Source: Neospora caninum Liverpool
Taxonomy: Eukaryota; Apicomplexa; Conoidasida; Eucoccidiorida; Sarcocystidae
DNA length: 64,000 nucleotides
Direction of reading: 5' to 3'
Assembly: GCF_000208865.1 (NCBI RefSeq)
Contig: NC_018388.1
Location: 1,116,001 to 1,180,000, forward strand
Positions 10,755-28,513 of this stretch are shown here, in pieces. The translations under genes and the position numbers were made by a program. Position 1 is the stretch's first letter. The number at the start of each line of letters is the position of its first letter. Below the pieces are notes generated by a model that saw only the letters and a program-made list of their open reading frames with translations, searched no databases and was not told where the DNA came from.

Positions 10755-13700
10755 TTACTTCCTAAGTGTCGAAGCGACAGAAAGGCTCTTTCGCTCGCCG
10801 CTGTTTCTGCCTATGAAGCCGCCAGGGGGTACAGGGCCGGAGGTCCCTACGCCCTCCCAGAGGTCCGCGTCACGCAGACCAAATGATTCAAATATCTCCT
10901 GCAGATCCTCCAGCGAGACGCTCTCAACGACAGCTGGGAGATCTCGAATATATGCGAGATTCTTTTGAGGCAGCTGTAAACAAACCGGGAAGACAAACAC
11001 GGCAAAAACAAAGGTTCGCTCAGGGTGTAACAATACGCTGCGTTCGAGTCCCAGACGCCCGAATGAAGGGACGATACCGACTCCTACTTAAACCCGAGAG
11101 TCATCATCATAAATGAGCAGAGTCTCCGCGTTTCTTTCCTTTTGGTGAGTTTTTTTTTTGAGTTGTGGACTTACATCGTCGAGCTGTACTCCAGCGAGAA
11201 GCTCCATCCAGTACCTCGCCAACTGCCTATCGTGTGCATGCCGGGAGATAATTTGTTTCTTTGCACTTTCGAGCTGGTATCCTTGAAGCGGGCGAATTGT
11301 CGCGAGGTCTCTTAGCGCCATACGAGCAGCCTGCAGAACTGCCTCCACGAGACGCGGCTCTGTATGTACGGTCACGACGAAAAGACCGCCCCGAAGAATT
11401 TCAAAGGAAAGAAAATCGAACGTCGCGTCGTACGTCAGGCGCTGCTCTTCGCGTAGCTGGAAAGTCAAGCAGAGTCGTGGGGAAAACCGGAATCATAGAG
11501 CTAAAGCGGAACGGAGCGCCACGGACTGAAGTACGAGCGACACGAGCGGCCTCCAAAACTTGTACCAAGGACGGAACTGCTGAACGTACACTGTCTCCCC
11601 AACGTTGATGAATTTACCTTTAAGTATGTAGATACATACGGATGTATTGATCAGGAGCTTGCAGATGTCTGTGCGAATGCGTGTGTGGGCATTGATGAAC
11701 TGCATCGTACTCGTCGTGTGTGCTTTATGTATGCCCGTATCTGTGTGCCCGGGGTACGTACACGCATCGGCACAGATGAAAGGAAGTGCAGCGCACAGGC
11801 TGACAGACGTCGGACTCGTGTGGTGGAGAGAAATGTTCTCTCCGATGGACCTTTGGACTGTCTTGCGGCTGTGTCGATTTGTTGTCTTACCACACTGAAC
11901 ATCCGTTTGGACACAATTTCTTGGAGAAGCCAGAGGGCGACGCGTCCGAAGGCAGGATGACGGCGCGGGTCACGCAGGGCTTCCGCTTCGCTCTCTCTCT
12001 CTAACGCGAGTCCTTTCCCTTCTTCCTGGTTCAAACCTCTCTCTGTTTCCCTAGCGCGCTCCACAGAGTAATCTGCCTGCTGGGTTCGAGAGGAAGAGAA
12101 AGAGAAAGAGGAAGGCGCGAAAGACGAAGCGAACGGACGTGAGGAAGTCCAGGCCAGTCTACCATTGGGGAGAACACCCCATCGATTCGATGCATAACCA
12201 GCGAGATGGACGACAGCGCGTTCGTCAGAATCAATCACGTGAACGTATACGCGCTTCTTCGTCCGTTTCGGATCCCGCCCACTCCCGGGAGTGGTTCCAC
12301 GTTCTGATGTCTCCTCTACAGAACGGGAAGAGACAAAAGACGAGACCCTCGTCTGTAATTGGAGAAAAGGGGAGTCAGCCAGATAGGATTCCTCCTTAAG
12401 TTTCGAGTTTTGTTCGTCGCCTGCGCCCCCCGACGTGTTCAGCCTCTCGGCCTCGCTTACGCGCGCACCTGCATCTTCCGCCACAGCGCTCTCGCACCTT
12501 TCGACCTGCTTTGTCGGTTTGTCTTCCTCATCCAGAGGAAGGCTCTGCAAGGTTCCCAGGTATACCTGTGCGAGTTCCTCTGTGTCGCGTAAGTTGATGT
12601 CTCCCACCACATTCAGCTCCATGTTTCCCGCCTTCAGCTGGTCTCTCAAAAGCGTGCGTACGACGCTTTTCACATCCGAGAAAGACAGCGTCTTGATGAC
12701 CTCCGGGCGAAGGCACAGGAAGCGCGAGTCGCCGCCGCTCATCTCAATCACCAGCTGTCCCAGGGAGTATGCCTGATCGCGAAAAGGAAACAGAAAGACC
12801 TAAAATGAGTCATCCTTCTGGCGCCTGCCGTCGGAATCACAGACAGAAGAACTGATTTGCTGCATGAAGATGCTAAAGATGCTGAAGGCGCGGCCCACCT
12901 GCATTTGTGCTTCTCAGAAAGCAGAAAAGGATCGGAAACGTCCATTCTGCGTCCACGTCCTGTTGCTTACCGAAAGATCCTTCGTGTAGTGCTCGTAGTC
13001 CAAGAGCACCTGCTGTCTAGCTCGATCGAAGGCGTCTTCTTCGTACACAAAGGAGGAGAGAATGAGGCGAAGGAGGTGAAAAGCACTCTCCAGAGGACCG
13101 CCCTCAGGGCCATTGGTGACCGGAAAGTCGCCTCCAAGGTTTGTCGGGACGCTAATGTCAATTGAGAAAAACTCATCCAAGCAATCAATGGAGACACCTG
13201 AAAAACGAACCAGCAGCGTGCAATCAGGAACGCGCAGCTGCATCCGCACTTAACCATTGATTGCGATACACAAACGCATGCATATGTATCCATATGAAAA
13301 TCCGTGCACGTCTGGCCGTTTGCAGCTCGACGCCAGGAGAGTAAAAAGGAGACAAATCCTGGCGCACAACCGAACGGTCCGTACCACTGGAGGCAGCATC
13401 AACTTTAAAAAGAACGGCGGTTTCAGTAGATGCAAATGTGCGTACACAGAGAGCGAGGGAGATTGCATCAGCACGGAACCGTATACGGAAATGATGCCCA
13501 CGAAGATGCCAGCCCTTGGTCTCCGCAATCGAGTCATGAGCCGGTCAGCTTTCGTAGTCCCCTGCAGATCGCGTGAGCCGCCAGATACCCTGTCCGCGAA
13601 AGCATATGTGCACGAGCACACGGCCGGCGGGACTCGCGTACCTATCAAGTTTTTCTGGCAGAAGCTCTCGACCTGCTGTCTGGTGAAGCCGCCCAAGGCA

Positions 13701-16438
13701 CCTCCTTCCATCATGGTGCGGGCGCCGAGGACCAGCGCAGCGCCCCAGCGACTGCGGGCCTCCAGCCGTCTGCGCCTGTTCTCTGCCTCTTCGCTGTCTC
13801 CGTCGTTTGCGTCCTTCGCGCCATGATCGACGCTTCGACCCTGCAGCGACGACGAAGACACGGCAGGATTCACCGCCGCGCCCATGCGTCCGCCTGCGAA
13901 GAACGACCGGAACAGAAGGGAAAATCAAAGTCTGCTGTTTGACGGATTCGCCCTGTCTTCGACTAAGATAGCGTTCCTCGGATGAGCGAACCTCACCCCC
14001 CCGTCGACGTGGAGACGGCAGCAGGAATCAAGACCTCTGGCGGAGATGCAAAGCTGGCGAATACGCACGAAAGCCAGGCAACGACGACCGCGGCCGGAAA
14101 CGCACCGCCGGAAGCCGGAGACAGAGTGAGGAAGGCCCAAGATGAAAGGCTCCAAAAAACACAACGAAACGCCAGGCCGAAAGGAAGGTCGTACAGTGCA
14201 AGAGTGGTCCATCTACATCAGACGAGAGAGACACACGAGAAGACCTGTCGGGCAATGGGCCAAGAAAACACCCAAAGAACCGGGCTACAGGAATGCGAGA
14301 AAAGCTGTACCTTCTCCGACGCTGAAGAGTCTCAACGGGACCTCTCGCTCACCTGGGAGCAGAAGACGAATGTGTGCAGTCCCTTTCTCGTCGTCGGCAA
14401 ACTTGGCATTGAATTTGATATTGTTTTGCAGACTGGTCATCCTCATCGAATGGTTGTGGAGGAAAGCGTGTGCACTGTCGTCTTCCTCTTCGTTTTCTAG
14501 TTTGCTCCGGCGCAAAAAGGATGTCGCAGGGTCACTCGGCTGCATCGCGTCCTCTCTTGGTTTCTCGCTCGAGGCTGCGTCCGCGGATTCTGCTTCGCTT
14601 CCGTCGGAGCCTTGCGCCGGAACGCGGGTGGCCTGCTGACGCAGCACGGCGCTCTCTTCGGCGCTCAACAGGCGCGCAGGGGCCTACGCATACGACAGGA
14701 ACAAGACAGGAGCAGAAAAGAGCGAGGCAGATTCGTATAGCCGGTACAAAAGGCGATAAGCATGCACGCACATCGCAACAGACAGGAGCACACAAAGCGG
14801 CATCAGCTAGACACATTGGTACCGAAAAGCGACGCGGGAAAAGCCGGTTTTTTCTGCTCGACACCAAGAATTCTGACACGGGATAACGTACACGCCAGCA
14901 TCAGAGGAACGCGCGATCGCCTGCATCGCAATCCAAGCCGACATCCCGTAGGCCGCAGACGAGGCCTGCGACTGTCCCCTGCGGTGCCCAGCTGGCCGCA
15001 GCAGATGGACGTCGCGGTCGCACTTCATACTCACGGGTTGGTGGTGGCTAAGGGCAGCCCCAGAACGTGTTCAGCCGAATGTGCCTAGAGGTGTTGTTCT
15101 CACTTCTCGGCGGATCGAACCTTCCCGAATCTGCTCGTGCTCGCAATGTAGGAGCGACGCGACGTTGAGTTCCCGTTCTCGCCATTATTCCCAACGAAAC
15201 ACAGAGAGCCCTCCAGTGGACGCGTGATCGTCCTATTCGGCTTCGCCTTCCTACCTGAATGTCTGCTGTTGGAGGCTCGACTTCTTGGTGAAATGCATGC
15301 GTAATGGCTGCGGCAATGTCTGCCTTTTTGATTGGCGCGATCGCTCGGTCTCCGCGTGCCACGTGCGGTTCCCGCGTGCTGTGTTCTCGCACGTCGGTCT
15401 CGCTTTCTTTCGCCTTTGCGTCTGCTCCGCCTTGCCGCCCGGACGTCTCTTCTTCCAAACCTGCAGGATGGTGTCTCCGTATTTCTCTTGCCTTGCCGTT
15501 GAGCGTCCGGTACCGCTGGCTCACCAGTGCACTGCAACTCGCTTCCCGAGGCGCGCCTTCGGCACTTTCCTGTCTTTCGTGGCCGCCCGCCAGCGGTCCT
15601 GCGTTCCCTTCTTCTGCCTCGTGAGTCCCTGCCTGGCCCGTGCGTGGCCGCTCCGAAGCAGCTGGGCCGTGCATGAAGGCGAGAACGACGTCGGGTCCGC
15701 TGTGAGCGTCGTCAGGAAGAATTTCGATCCACCTACACAGGTCTTTCGCTTCTTCGTTGATTTCGCGCAAAAGCGCGCCTTCACCCGGTGACGGCGCATC
15801 GTCTTCGGCTTCTGACCGAGCATCGTTCGGCGGTGGATTTCTCTCGTCTGCCGTTGCTGCTACCTCCGAGGAGCTCGCCACGTCCGGTCGAGACGACGAT
15901 TCTAAAGACGACGGAGGCGACGCGGAAACGGAGGGCGACTGCTGGGATAAATCGGAAGCGAGGCTGCTGGTGGGGTCGCAGCCATGCAGGCCCAAGAGCT
16001 GCATCGCGATCAGCTTCTCCTCTTCAAGGTGAAGGAGTGTGTGCTGACAAGCTGCCGTTTCCATGACCACGCGCAGCATGTCCGCAGAGGAAAGTTGCGA
16101 GAGGCGAAGACGACGCAAGTTGACGCTGTACGTGCCGAGGAGGCTTCTCAGCTCCGACACCGACAGGCCGTAGTGCGCCATCTGGCGTACCTGAAAAACA
16201 GAAGAAAGACCAAAAGGATCATTTCCCAATTCCGCCTGTCCGGCTCTCGGCGCGATGACTACGGGACGAGGATAAGCCACTTGCACGGCTATAAAGAGAA
16301 CTCACAAATGTGTCTCCTGCCTTCGGTCCGTTCTCGCAATCCGACACCAGGAGGCTGCCGTCTTTTGATTTGGTTCCCATGTGCATACGCACATGCTCCA
16401 TCTCGATTTTCATTCCATGTGCATTAACCAATATAGCC

Positions 16439-16490
<52 letters not shown>

Positions 16491-19156
16491 CTGTATATGG
16501 AGAGAGAGAGCCAAAGATATATGCAGGTATGAATATATAACATATATAGAGAAAGCGCGTTCAGAGATTGATAAGATGTCTCACCTGTTGAATGGCTGTA
16601 TTGATGGCGTCTTTCCATTCCTCGCCCCTTTGGTCCGACTGGACCTCGAGCGAAAGAACGCGACATCCTTCTTTGATGCTGTTTACTTCACACAAATCGA
16701 TTTGGTGAATCTTCGCGCCTTTCTCTCGGGTGGCGGAACTGAGCCGCAGGGAAAGCGCCTGGAGAATTAATTTGCGGAGGATCAGGCGTTTGTAATCCGC
16801 GAATGTCTTGAGAGGTTGGAGAGGCTTCTTCGACAGAAACACCAGAGAGAACTGCTGAATCAGAGGATGTTGCCACACGTGGAGTTCCCGAGAAGAAAAA
16901 AGCGAAGAGCACCCAGACGGGGAACCCGAAACAGACGACGGTGGAGACTGAGACTGCGGAGATTCCGGCGCGCAAGAACTGGAAGGAGACGCCGGAGACG
17001 ATGGAGGACAAATGGAAGACGAATTCCGCCAGCGATGGGCGAGTGGAGGGAACCAAGCGGAGCTGCGCATGCGACAAACAAAGGAGCACCAAAGGGGCAG
17101 ATCGGCTTTCGCTTGATTTCCTGTAGCGCATGCACCAACTGCGTTCGTCGCTTCCCCCCGCGGTAGCAGTGGACAAGGACACTATCTGTCACCAGCACTA
17201 GGGTGCCGCCGTACCAAGCGATGTCGCCTGGCCCCAGTTTTCCCAGTGCAACGCGACACCCAACCGACCTCCATGTCGGTGCATGTGCCCAAGGCTCTAC
17301 ATCCGAAACAGGGCTTGACGAACAGGTCACAAGACACTCTCACGCACGCACGCCCCTACGGCTCTACAGACCCACTGCAGGCGTGACTTCTTGATTCTCT
17401 GTCGAACATAGAAAGCTGCACATAACCAGCTGTGTTCCACGACATATACAGAACTACAAATACATATGTATTTACAGCAAGCTATAAACCATTCGTTGGG
17501 TGTCCTCTCTTTCTTCCTACACGCGTTTGACGGTGTTTCCCCAGAGATCCTTGAACTTGAGCCAGCTGGATTCTTCTTCTGGTTTGGGCCTCACGGGTCC
17601 GAGGACCTCCCGGACGATTTTCTCTGCCCTTTCGCGCCCGATGTCCCCGACGACGTAGATCGCCGCGTTGTCAGGTCTGTAACAGCGGGCGTGAAAGCGC
17701 CTGGCGTCTTCGACTTTCCACGACCTTATTTGGTCCAGTCGGCCGATGGGAAACCGCGACGGCAGAATCGTCTCTGCGTGCAGCAACGAAAGCAGAATCT
17801 GCTCCTTGCGGTACGAAATGGTGTTGACCAGCGATGCCTCCGAAATTACTGCCGACCGCTCCCGATTCAGCCGCTCCGTGGTGAACTGCGTCGGCGCCTG
17901 CAGCGAACCAGAAAGACCAATCAGAAACCTGACGCGGACATGTGACCCACGACGAACGCACAAAAGGAGATACGACGACTCCCTACAGCGCATGCATCAA
18001 AGGGCAAAGACGCGAACTCCCTTCCTGGCCTTGTCTCTCCCCCCTCCCCCCCCCACCTCGGCCCCTCCATTCCGAGTCAGCGTTTTCCCGAAACTACATC
18101 TTGACACACCGAGGCGTGAAAAAGGAATGGACCCACTCCACTTCCCGTCGACGCATGAAACAGCAGAGGCAGAGAAACGGTCAACTAGAAAGAGAGTCAA
18201 TCTCCTCTCCGCCTGCGTGTGGCGAAGTCAAGACAAACGGCCCAGCGGCAAGGCGGAGAAAGCCACCGAAGATAGCGAAGATTGCCGGGGGGGCGGAACA
18301 CCCACACGACTACCAGGCAAACACCTCCCCTTCTCTGCGCACGAACCCAGAAGGCATCCAGTGTCCAGCCGAAGGAGCGGAATGCCTAGGGGGGACTGCG
18401 TAAACCCTCTTCGGGACGTGACGCGCATCGTCTCCTATTTCTGCGTTTCAACAGAACCCGACTCGGGTGCGACTCAACCACACGCGAAGGCGGTGCGCAC
18501 TCCCTGCTCACTTCGAGGACTTCTTTCATCGCAGTTAACGCGAGGCGGAGTTTCTCCTCGCTGGTTAGGTGTTCGTGTCGTCCTTGGTGGGGACTCCCTG
18601 CCTCTTCTTTGTCGCCGCCCCGCCACGCCGCGAAGAAGACCGTGTGGTGAAAGTCTGTGTATGCGTTTGTTTCCGCCTGGCGGCGAATCAGAGCCTCGCG
18701 CGTTCGGCTGCCCATGTAGCTGATGTGTTCGCACAAATGCGCGATTCCTCGTTCGTGTTCCCCTTCGCTCGTACTGCCTGCATGCACTTCCATGTGGACC
18801 TCTAGCGAGCCTGGCGGATAGGCGTGGGGAAGCAGAAAGTACGCTAGGCCGTTCGGGAGTTCCTTATTCACGGCGTACGGGTGCGCAGGAAGAAGGGGCG
18901 AAGACAGCGAAGAACGCAACGAAGAGAGGGAAGACGACATATGGTAGGCAGACACGGCCGATGCGATGGGTACGTCGTCGAACGACAGCGAAGAGGCAGC
19001 CAAGGAAGAAGACGAGGGAGGCTGCGGGGACGAAGACGGAGAAGAACGAGAAGGCCGAGACAATGCAAATCCTTGAACAGATGCTGAGGAGTTCAATGTC
19101 AGTGAGAATGGCACCGGAGGACCAGGGTGAGGCGGCGGTCGGAGCCGTGTCTGCAT
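10755..19156 (-). CDS. SPP: Stromal processing peptidase-like M16 metallopeptidase (apicoplast transit-peptide peptidase)
   Basis: An M16 zinc peptidase expected to remove transit peptides from proteins imported into the apicoplast. Ten exons join in frame (transcription order): to 18512; 17897-17521; 17062-16585; 16190-15255; 14683-14311; 13893-13642; ~13197-12971; 12772-11891; 11456-11175; 10973-10755. The inverted zinc motif HLCEH is at 18725-18739, followed by GSRTRE and NAYTDFHHTVF, which are hallmarks of plant SPP. The distal glutamate lies in NRERSAVISE. Further SPP-like blocks are VWQHPLIQQFS, EGCRVLSLEV, GARTMMEGGALGGFTRQQVE, EEDAFDRARQ and LTYDATFDF. Length is about 1,550 residues or more, against ~1,260 in plants, because of Ser/Glu-rich inserts in exons 4, 5 and 8. 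The start is uncertain: 19156 is the first plausible in-frame ATG, the frame is open to 19432, and no targeting signal is seen. A separate 5' exon upstream is likely. Confidence 0.85.
12279..12294. repeat. Perfect 16-bp palindrome inside SPP exon 8
   Basis: CCACTCCCGGGAGTGG equals its own reverse complement. It lies in coding sequence for a low-complexity Thr/Pro/Gly/Ser insert, so it may be chance at a GC-rich site. Confidence 0.7.
16439..16491. repeat. (ATCT)13 tetranucleotide microsatellite in an SPP intron
   Basis: About 13 tandem ATCT units in the intron between SPP exons 3 and 4 (16586-16189). It lies roughly 95 bases from the end of exon 3. Confidence 0.95.
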
Positions 19157-22100
19157 CAAGGATCTCCTGTTGGATCTCGTGCGCCAGTCAAACTGCATGC
19201 ACACGCATAGAAATGCGGCATCTCCTGGATTCAGGAACGAGACGACAGTCGCGTCGAGAAAAGACCCACCGAAACACCCGGGTGTGCTTATTAAGGAGAA
19301 ATCGAGACAGCCCAAGACGCGCATCGCAGTCACGTTGAGACCTGCGTGCAGAAGAACATACACTTCGATACGCGTATCAGGACAGACTCTGTATATATGC
19401 AATTGCGTGCGCGTGCACGCAATCGCCTCCATGGAAGTTCGTGTACATCTTTGTGAAAAGACGGAGATACGAAGGAGATGCAGACAAAACGAAAAGCGCC
19501 TGGCGTTGCACCGAGCAAAACGGATGCGAACCGATTCATCAGTTCGTTTGCTTTTTCACCCGAAAGACACAATGCGATGGAAAAAAGAAGACACACGCTT
19601 GCTGTGCACGCGGCTTTCGTTCTTGACGCGTTCTTCTCGCTCCTCACACAAGAGCGTTTCCAGTTGACGCTTCTCCCTTGCTTCCTTCCTCCGAAAAGAA
19701 GGACTTTCCAAGCGCAAACTAGCTGGCTGTGGTAGCAGTGTGGAGTGACTCAACGCTGAACAGCCGCTGCCGCGTGCGCGGTAGAAACGAAACTGGACAC
19801 AGTGAAGAGAGGGACACATTCTTTGTGCGTGTGGTTCGCTAGTATCTACGAGTTTCGTTTTGGACGATATCGCTCTGAACGGAAACAAACTGACACAACA
19901 GCAAACGGTCGGTAGACGCGGTTCCAGGAGATCTACGGGCAGACAGACACGACGCTCTTGGCAGCCCCTTTCTTGCTCGGTTTACCACCGCCTAGCCGAA
20001 GACGAAAACCCAAAGAGAGAAGAGGCCAGGGCCCTAGTTTTGTGGGGCAAGACAGCGCAAGACCAGCGAACGATTCCCCTTAGGTCAGTCTCTGCTGATA
20101 ATACAGCTAGTCAAGTCACAGGTCACCGTTTCGCAGAGAAACTCACGGCGGGGAAAGGAAACGCCTCTCCGCCCACGGCCGAAAAGACAAGGTGGAAGAT
20201 TGCCCCCAAACACACAGGAGCGTCAGCAGACCTTTTTTCGCTCTGGAAACAGGTGCACATCGCGCCCCCTGTTCGAGAACACAGTTTTACGTATGAAAAG
20301 AAATGCGAATAGACTCGGACAAAGAAGCCACCATAACCTACGTGCAAGACGGCAGTAAGAACATACAGATTATAGCTAGACCATAGATTGGGCGAAAAAC
20401 GCAGAGGAACAGCTCTGAAGCGGTTCAGCTGAAGAAGACACGATAAAGCGGCGCAGGCAAGATAGACTGAGAGACAGGAACCTGTCGTCACTGGCTCGTC
20501 GCACGCGAACACCCTCACCCCGGAACACATACCTCGGGAACAAGATAACGAAAGCGAAAAACAAACGCGCCTGCTTTCAGCTCGCCTCCCCCATTCCGTA
20601 GCCCCCTCCGACCCAACCCTTTCCCCCCGCTACGGACCGAGAACCGAGACCCACACGCTGTGTGCTCTCAAAAAAACAGCGGCCGAACGCGAAGGAGACG
20701 CACACACAGAGACTAAGCATTACATGCACCGAGGGCGACGATCTTGCAGAAAACGGCCAAGCAAGCCGCAAGCACCCAAACGATGACAAACCGAAAAGAC
20801 CTCTCGTTATGGAAATCGCCAAGAATCTCAACCTAGTAAAAAGAATCTATTTCGCTGAGCCGTCAGATGCAACAGACATCGGCTGCCTCGCAGACGCATA
20901 CACTCGCCACAGCCACCCATGCACAAGCATATATATATATATATATATATATCCAAATACATTTATTTGTATGGCGCTGGTTGATTCAGGCGTGAATGAG
21001 ATTTCACGGCGCCAGCTTAGCGAACTTTGGTGCGCCTGTTTGAGTCTTGGCTTGCGAAATGCACCTGTTTCGGGCCATGGCAATAACCCTATTCAGGGGG
21101 ATGTGTAGGGCGTACGGGCAACCGCCCCCTACACGAGGGAATGCGCACAGGCGAGCCGACCTTCTGGTGCTGTACGCACACGTCTACCTTATTTCCGGGT
21201 TCCTCGCCCAAATATATATCAACATCCGCGCTCTACATGAATGCATTATATGTACATTCAGTACTTCTATATGCATATATGCATATATACGCGTCGATGT
21301 ATTTGTCGCAGGGAGAGAAAGGGAAAGGAACGGATCATGAATGGCCACCAGGCGGAGACACAGGCCACATGAAGCAAGGGCCTCCTAGCATCAATTCAGC
21401 GCTCCCGCAGTCAAGCGAGTACAAAGTAGGCGACCTGCGTGTGCCGTTACGTCCCCGTATGTCTCTTGAGTGACGGCGGAGCCTCCAAAATTAATTCGAG
21501 ATGAAGCGGAGGATTCGCGCGTTTACACGGCAGCGGTCTCTGTCACGTTTGCCTGGAATCGGCGACAAACCGGATGACGACGGGGAAAAAATGCGCGTTT
21601 GATCATGTCCACAGCCCCGGGCATAGGCGTGCGCTGGAGGTGACGAACGGTCACCCTTTTCTCGTTCTAAATCTTCTCTTCTCAATGGGTTTCGAACCCC
21701 CGTCCAATCGAGAAAGGGGCAGTTTGCTAGCTCCTGCTCGGCGTTTAATATCCTACGCTTCCTGCCCGGTTGGCGCGTCCTCTCGGCGATGCAAGCGCAA
21801 AACCCTATAAGCGGAAGACGAAGACGAGGCAGAATCGGCATCGACAAAAGTTGATTCACAGACACTGTCCACTCCGCATTTCATCCCAGAGGTTCCGACA
21901 CTCTGACGAAGCGTCAGTGGCCACGCCCGCTCGTCTTTCACGCGCTCGACACCCGCCTCTTTGTGCCTCAGGCACGACGCTTGCCCGGAATCTCCCCGCG
22001 GGCATAGCGGTCTCAAATGCGATGGGACAGCACGCAGAAGGGCTGGCAACGAGAACGACGGGAGCGAAGGCTCCACCCCCTGAAGCGTCTCAATTCTCCA

Positions 22101-22305
22101 CAACCACCTTCGTAGCGTTCCCTGTCCATTCCCTTTGGGTTTTCCCCTTTCGCTCCTAAATTTGGTCGCTGCTGCGCCACCACAGCAACCACTGCCTTCG
22201 CTCGGATGCATGCCCACGTCTTACTCTTTTCCTGGGCCAACAGGGACGCAGGAAACGGCAACGAATGGGCGACGGAGTCCGCGACCTATATGCATCTCAT
22301 CGTTT
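19157..22305. other. Region between SPP and porphobilinogen synthase; candidate SPP 5' exon and promoter
   Basis: No domain-bearing frame is present. SPP should have an N-terminal bipartite apicoplast leader that is not encoded in its first recognised exon, so a leader exon on the minus strand is expected here. One weak candidate starts at an ATG at 20530. It is followed by a hydrophobic run (CLSVYLACAALSCLLQL) and then Arg/Ser-rich sequence, but I could not link it in phase. The stretch also holds the 3' UTR of the synthase gene (below 22306 on the minus strand) and an (AT)12 tract at 20929-20952. Confidence 0.4.
20929..20952. repeat. (AT)12 microsatellite
   Basis: A run of about 12 AT dinucleotides in noncoding DNA upstream of SPP. 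Confidence 0.9.
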
Positions 22306-28066
<5,761 letters not shown>

Positions 28067-28451
28067 TTTGAAGAACGAGACAAAAACGGAAAAACAAAAA
28101 GAGACACCCACTTCTGGGGCGAAAAACACACACTCGCGGAAGGAGCCCAGAGGCGGACGCGAAAAACGAAGCGAAGGAGAGAGAGAAAAACAGGGGGTGC
28201 TCGAGGGTCAGTATGTGTTTGTGCGTGTGAACCGCCGTCTCCAAAGGCGAATGTGGGGCGACAAAACCGTTGATGCACCGGTTGAAAAGGAGTGAAAACA
28301 CAAGAATCCGCGAAAGAAGGTGCGCAACACGCCTCGGAAAAAACGCCTCGTTTCACACACATGCATACCCAAGCGAAAACCTGCATATACACTCCACATG
28401 CTGCGTCGAAGCGAGTGGCCCTCAACGAGGGAGTCTCTCGGGGCTCTCTCA

Positions 28452-28458
28452 GCGTCTC
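28452..28458 (-). promoter_or_regulatory. GAGACGC motif upstream of ALAD
   Basis: On the ALAD sense strand this reads GAGACGC, preceded by AC. It lies about 390 bases upstream of the ALAD ATG. GAGACGC-type motifs are known from Toxoplasma promoters, but a single 7-mer is weak evidence. Confidence 0.25.
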
Positions 28459-28499
28459 GTCTGTCTCTCACTTTCCCCCCTCCCCCCATGCCCGTCCAT

Positions 28500-28513
28500 C
28501 CCCCCCCCCCCCC
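28500..28513 (+). repeat. Homopolymer run of 14 C
   Basis: Fourteen consecutive C bases, preceded by shorter C runs, about 440 bases upstream of the ALAD start. It would read as poly-G on the ALAD sense strand. Confidence 0.9.

Noticed and set aside
21687..21700. tRNA T-arm-like sequence (GGGTTTCGAACCCC)
   Set aside because: It is a simple inverted repeat; neither strand gives a complete cloverleaf with acceptor, D and anticodon stems, and the 5-bp T-stem does not pair.
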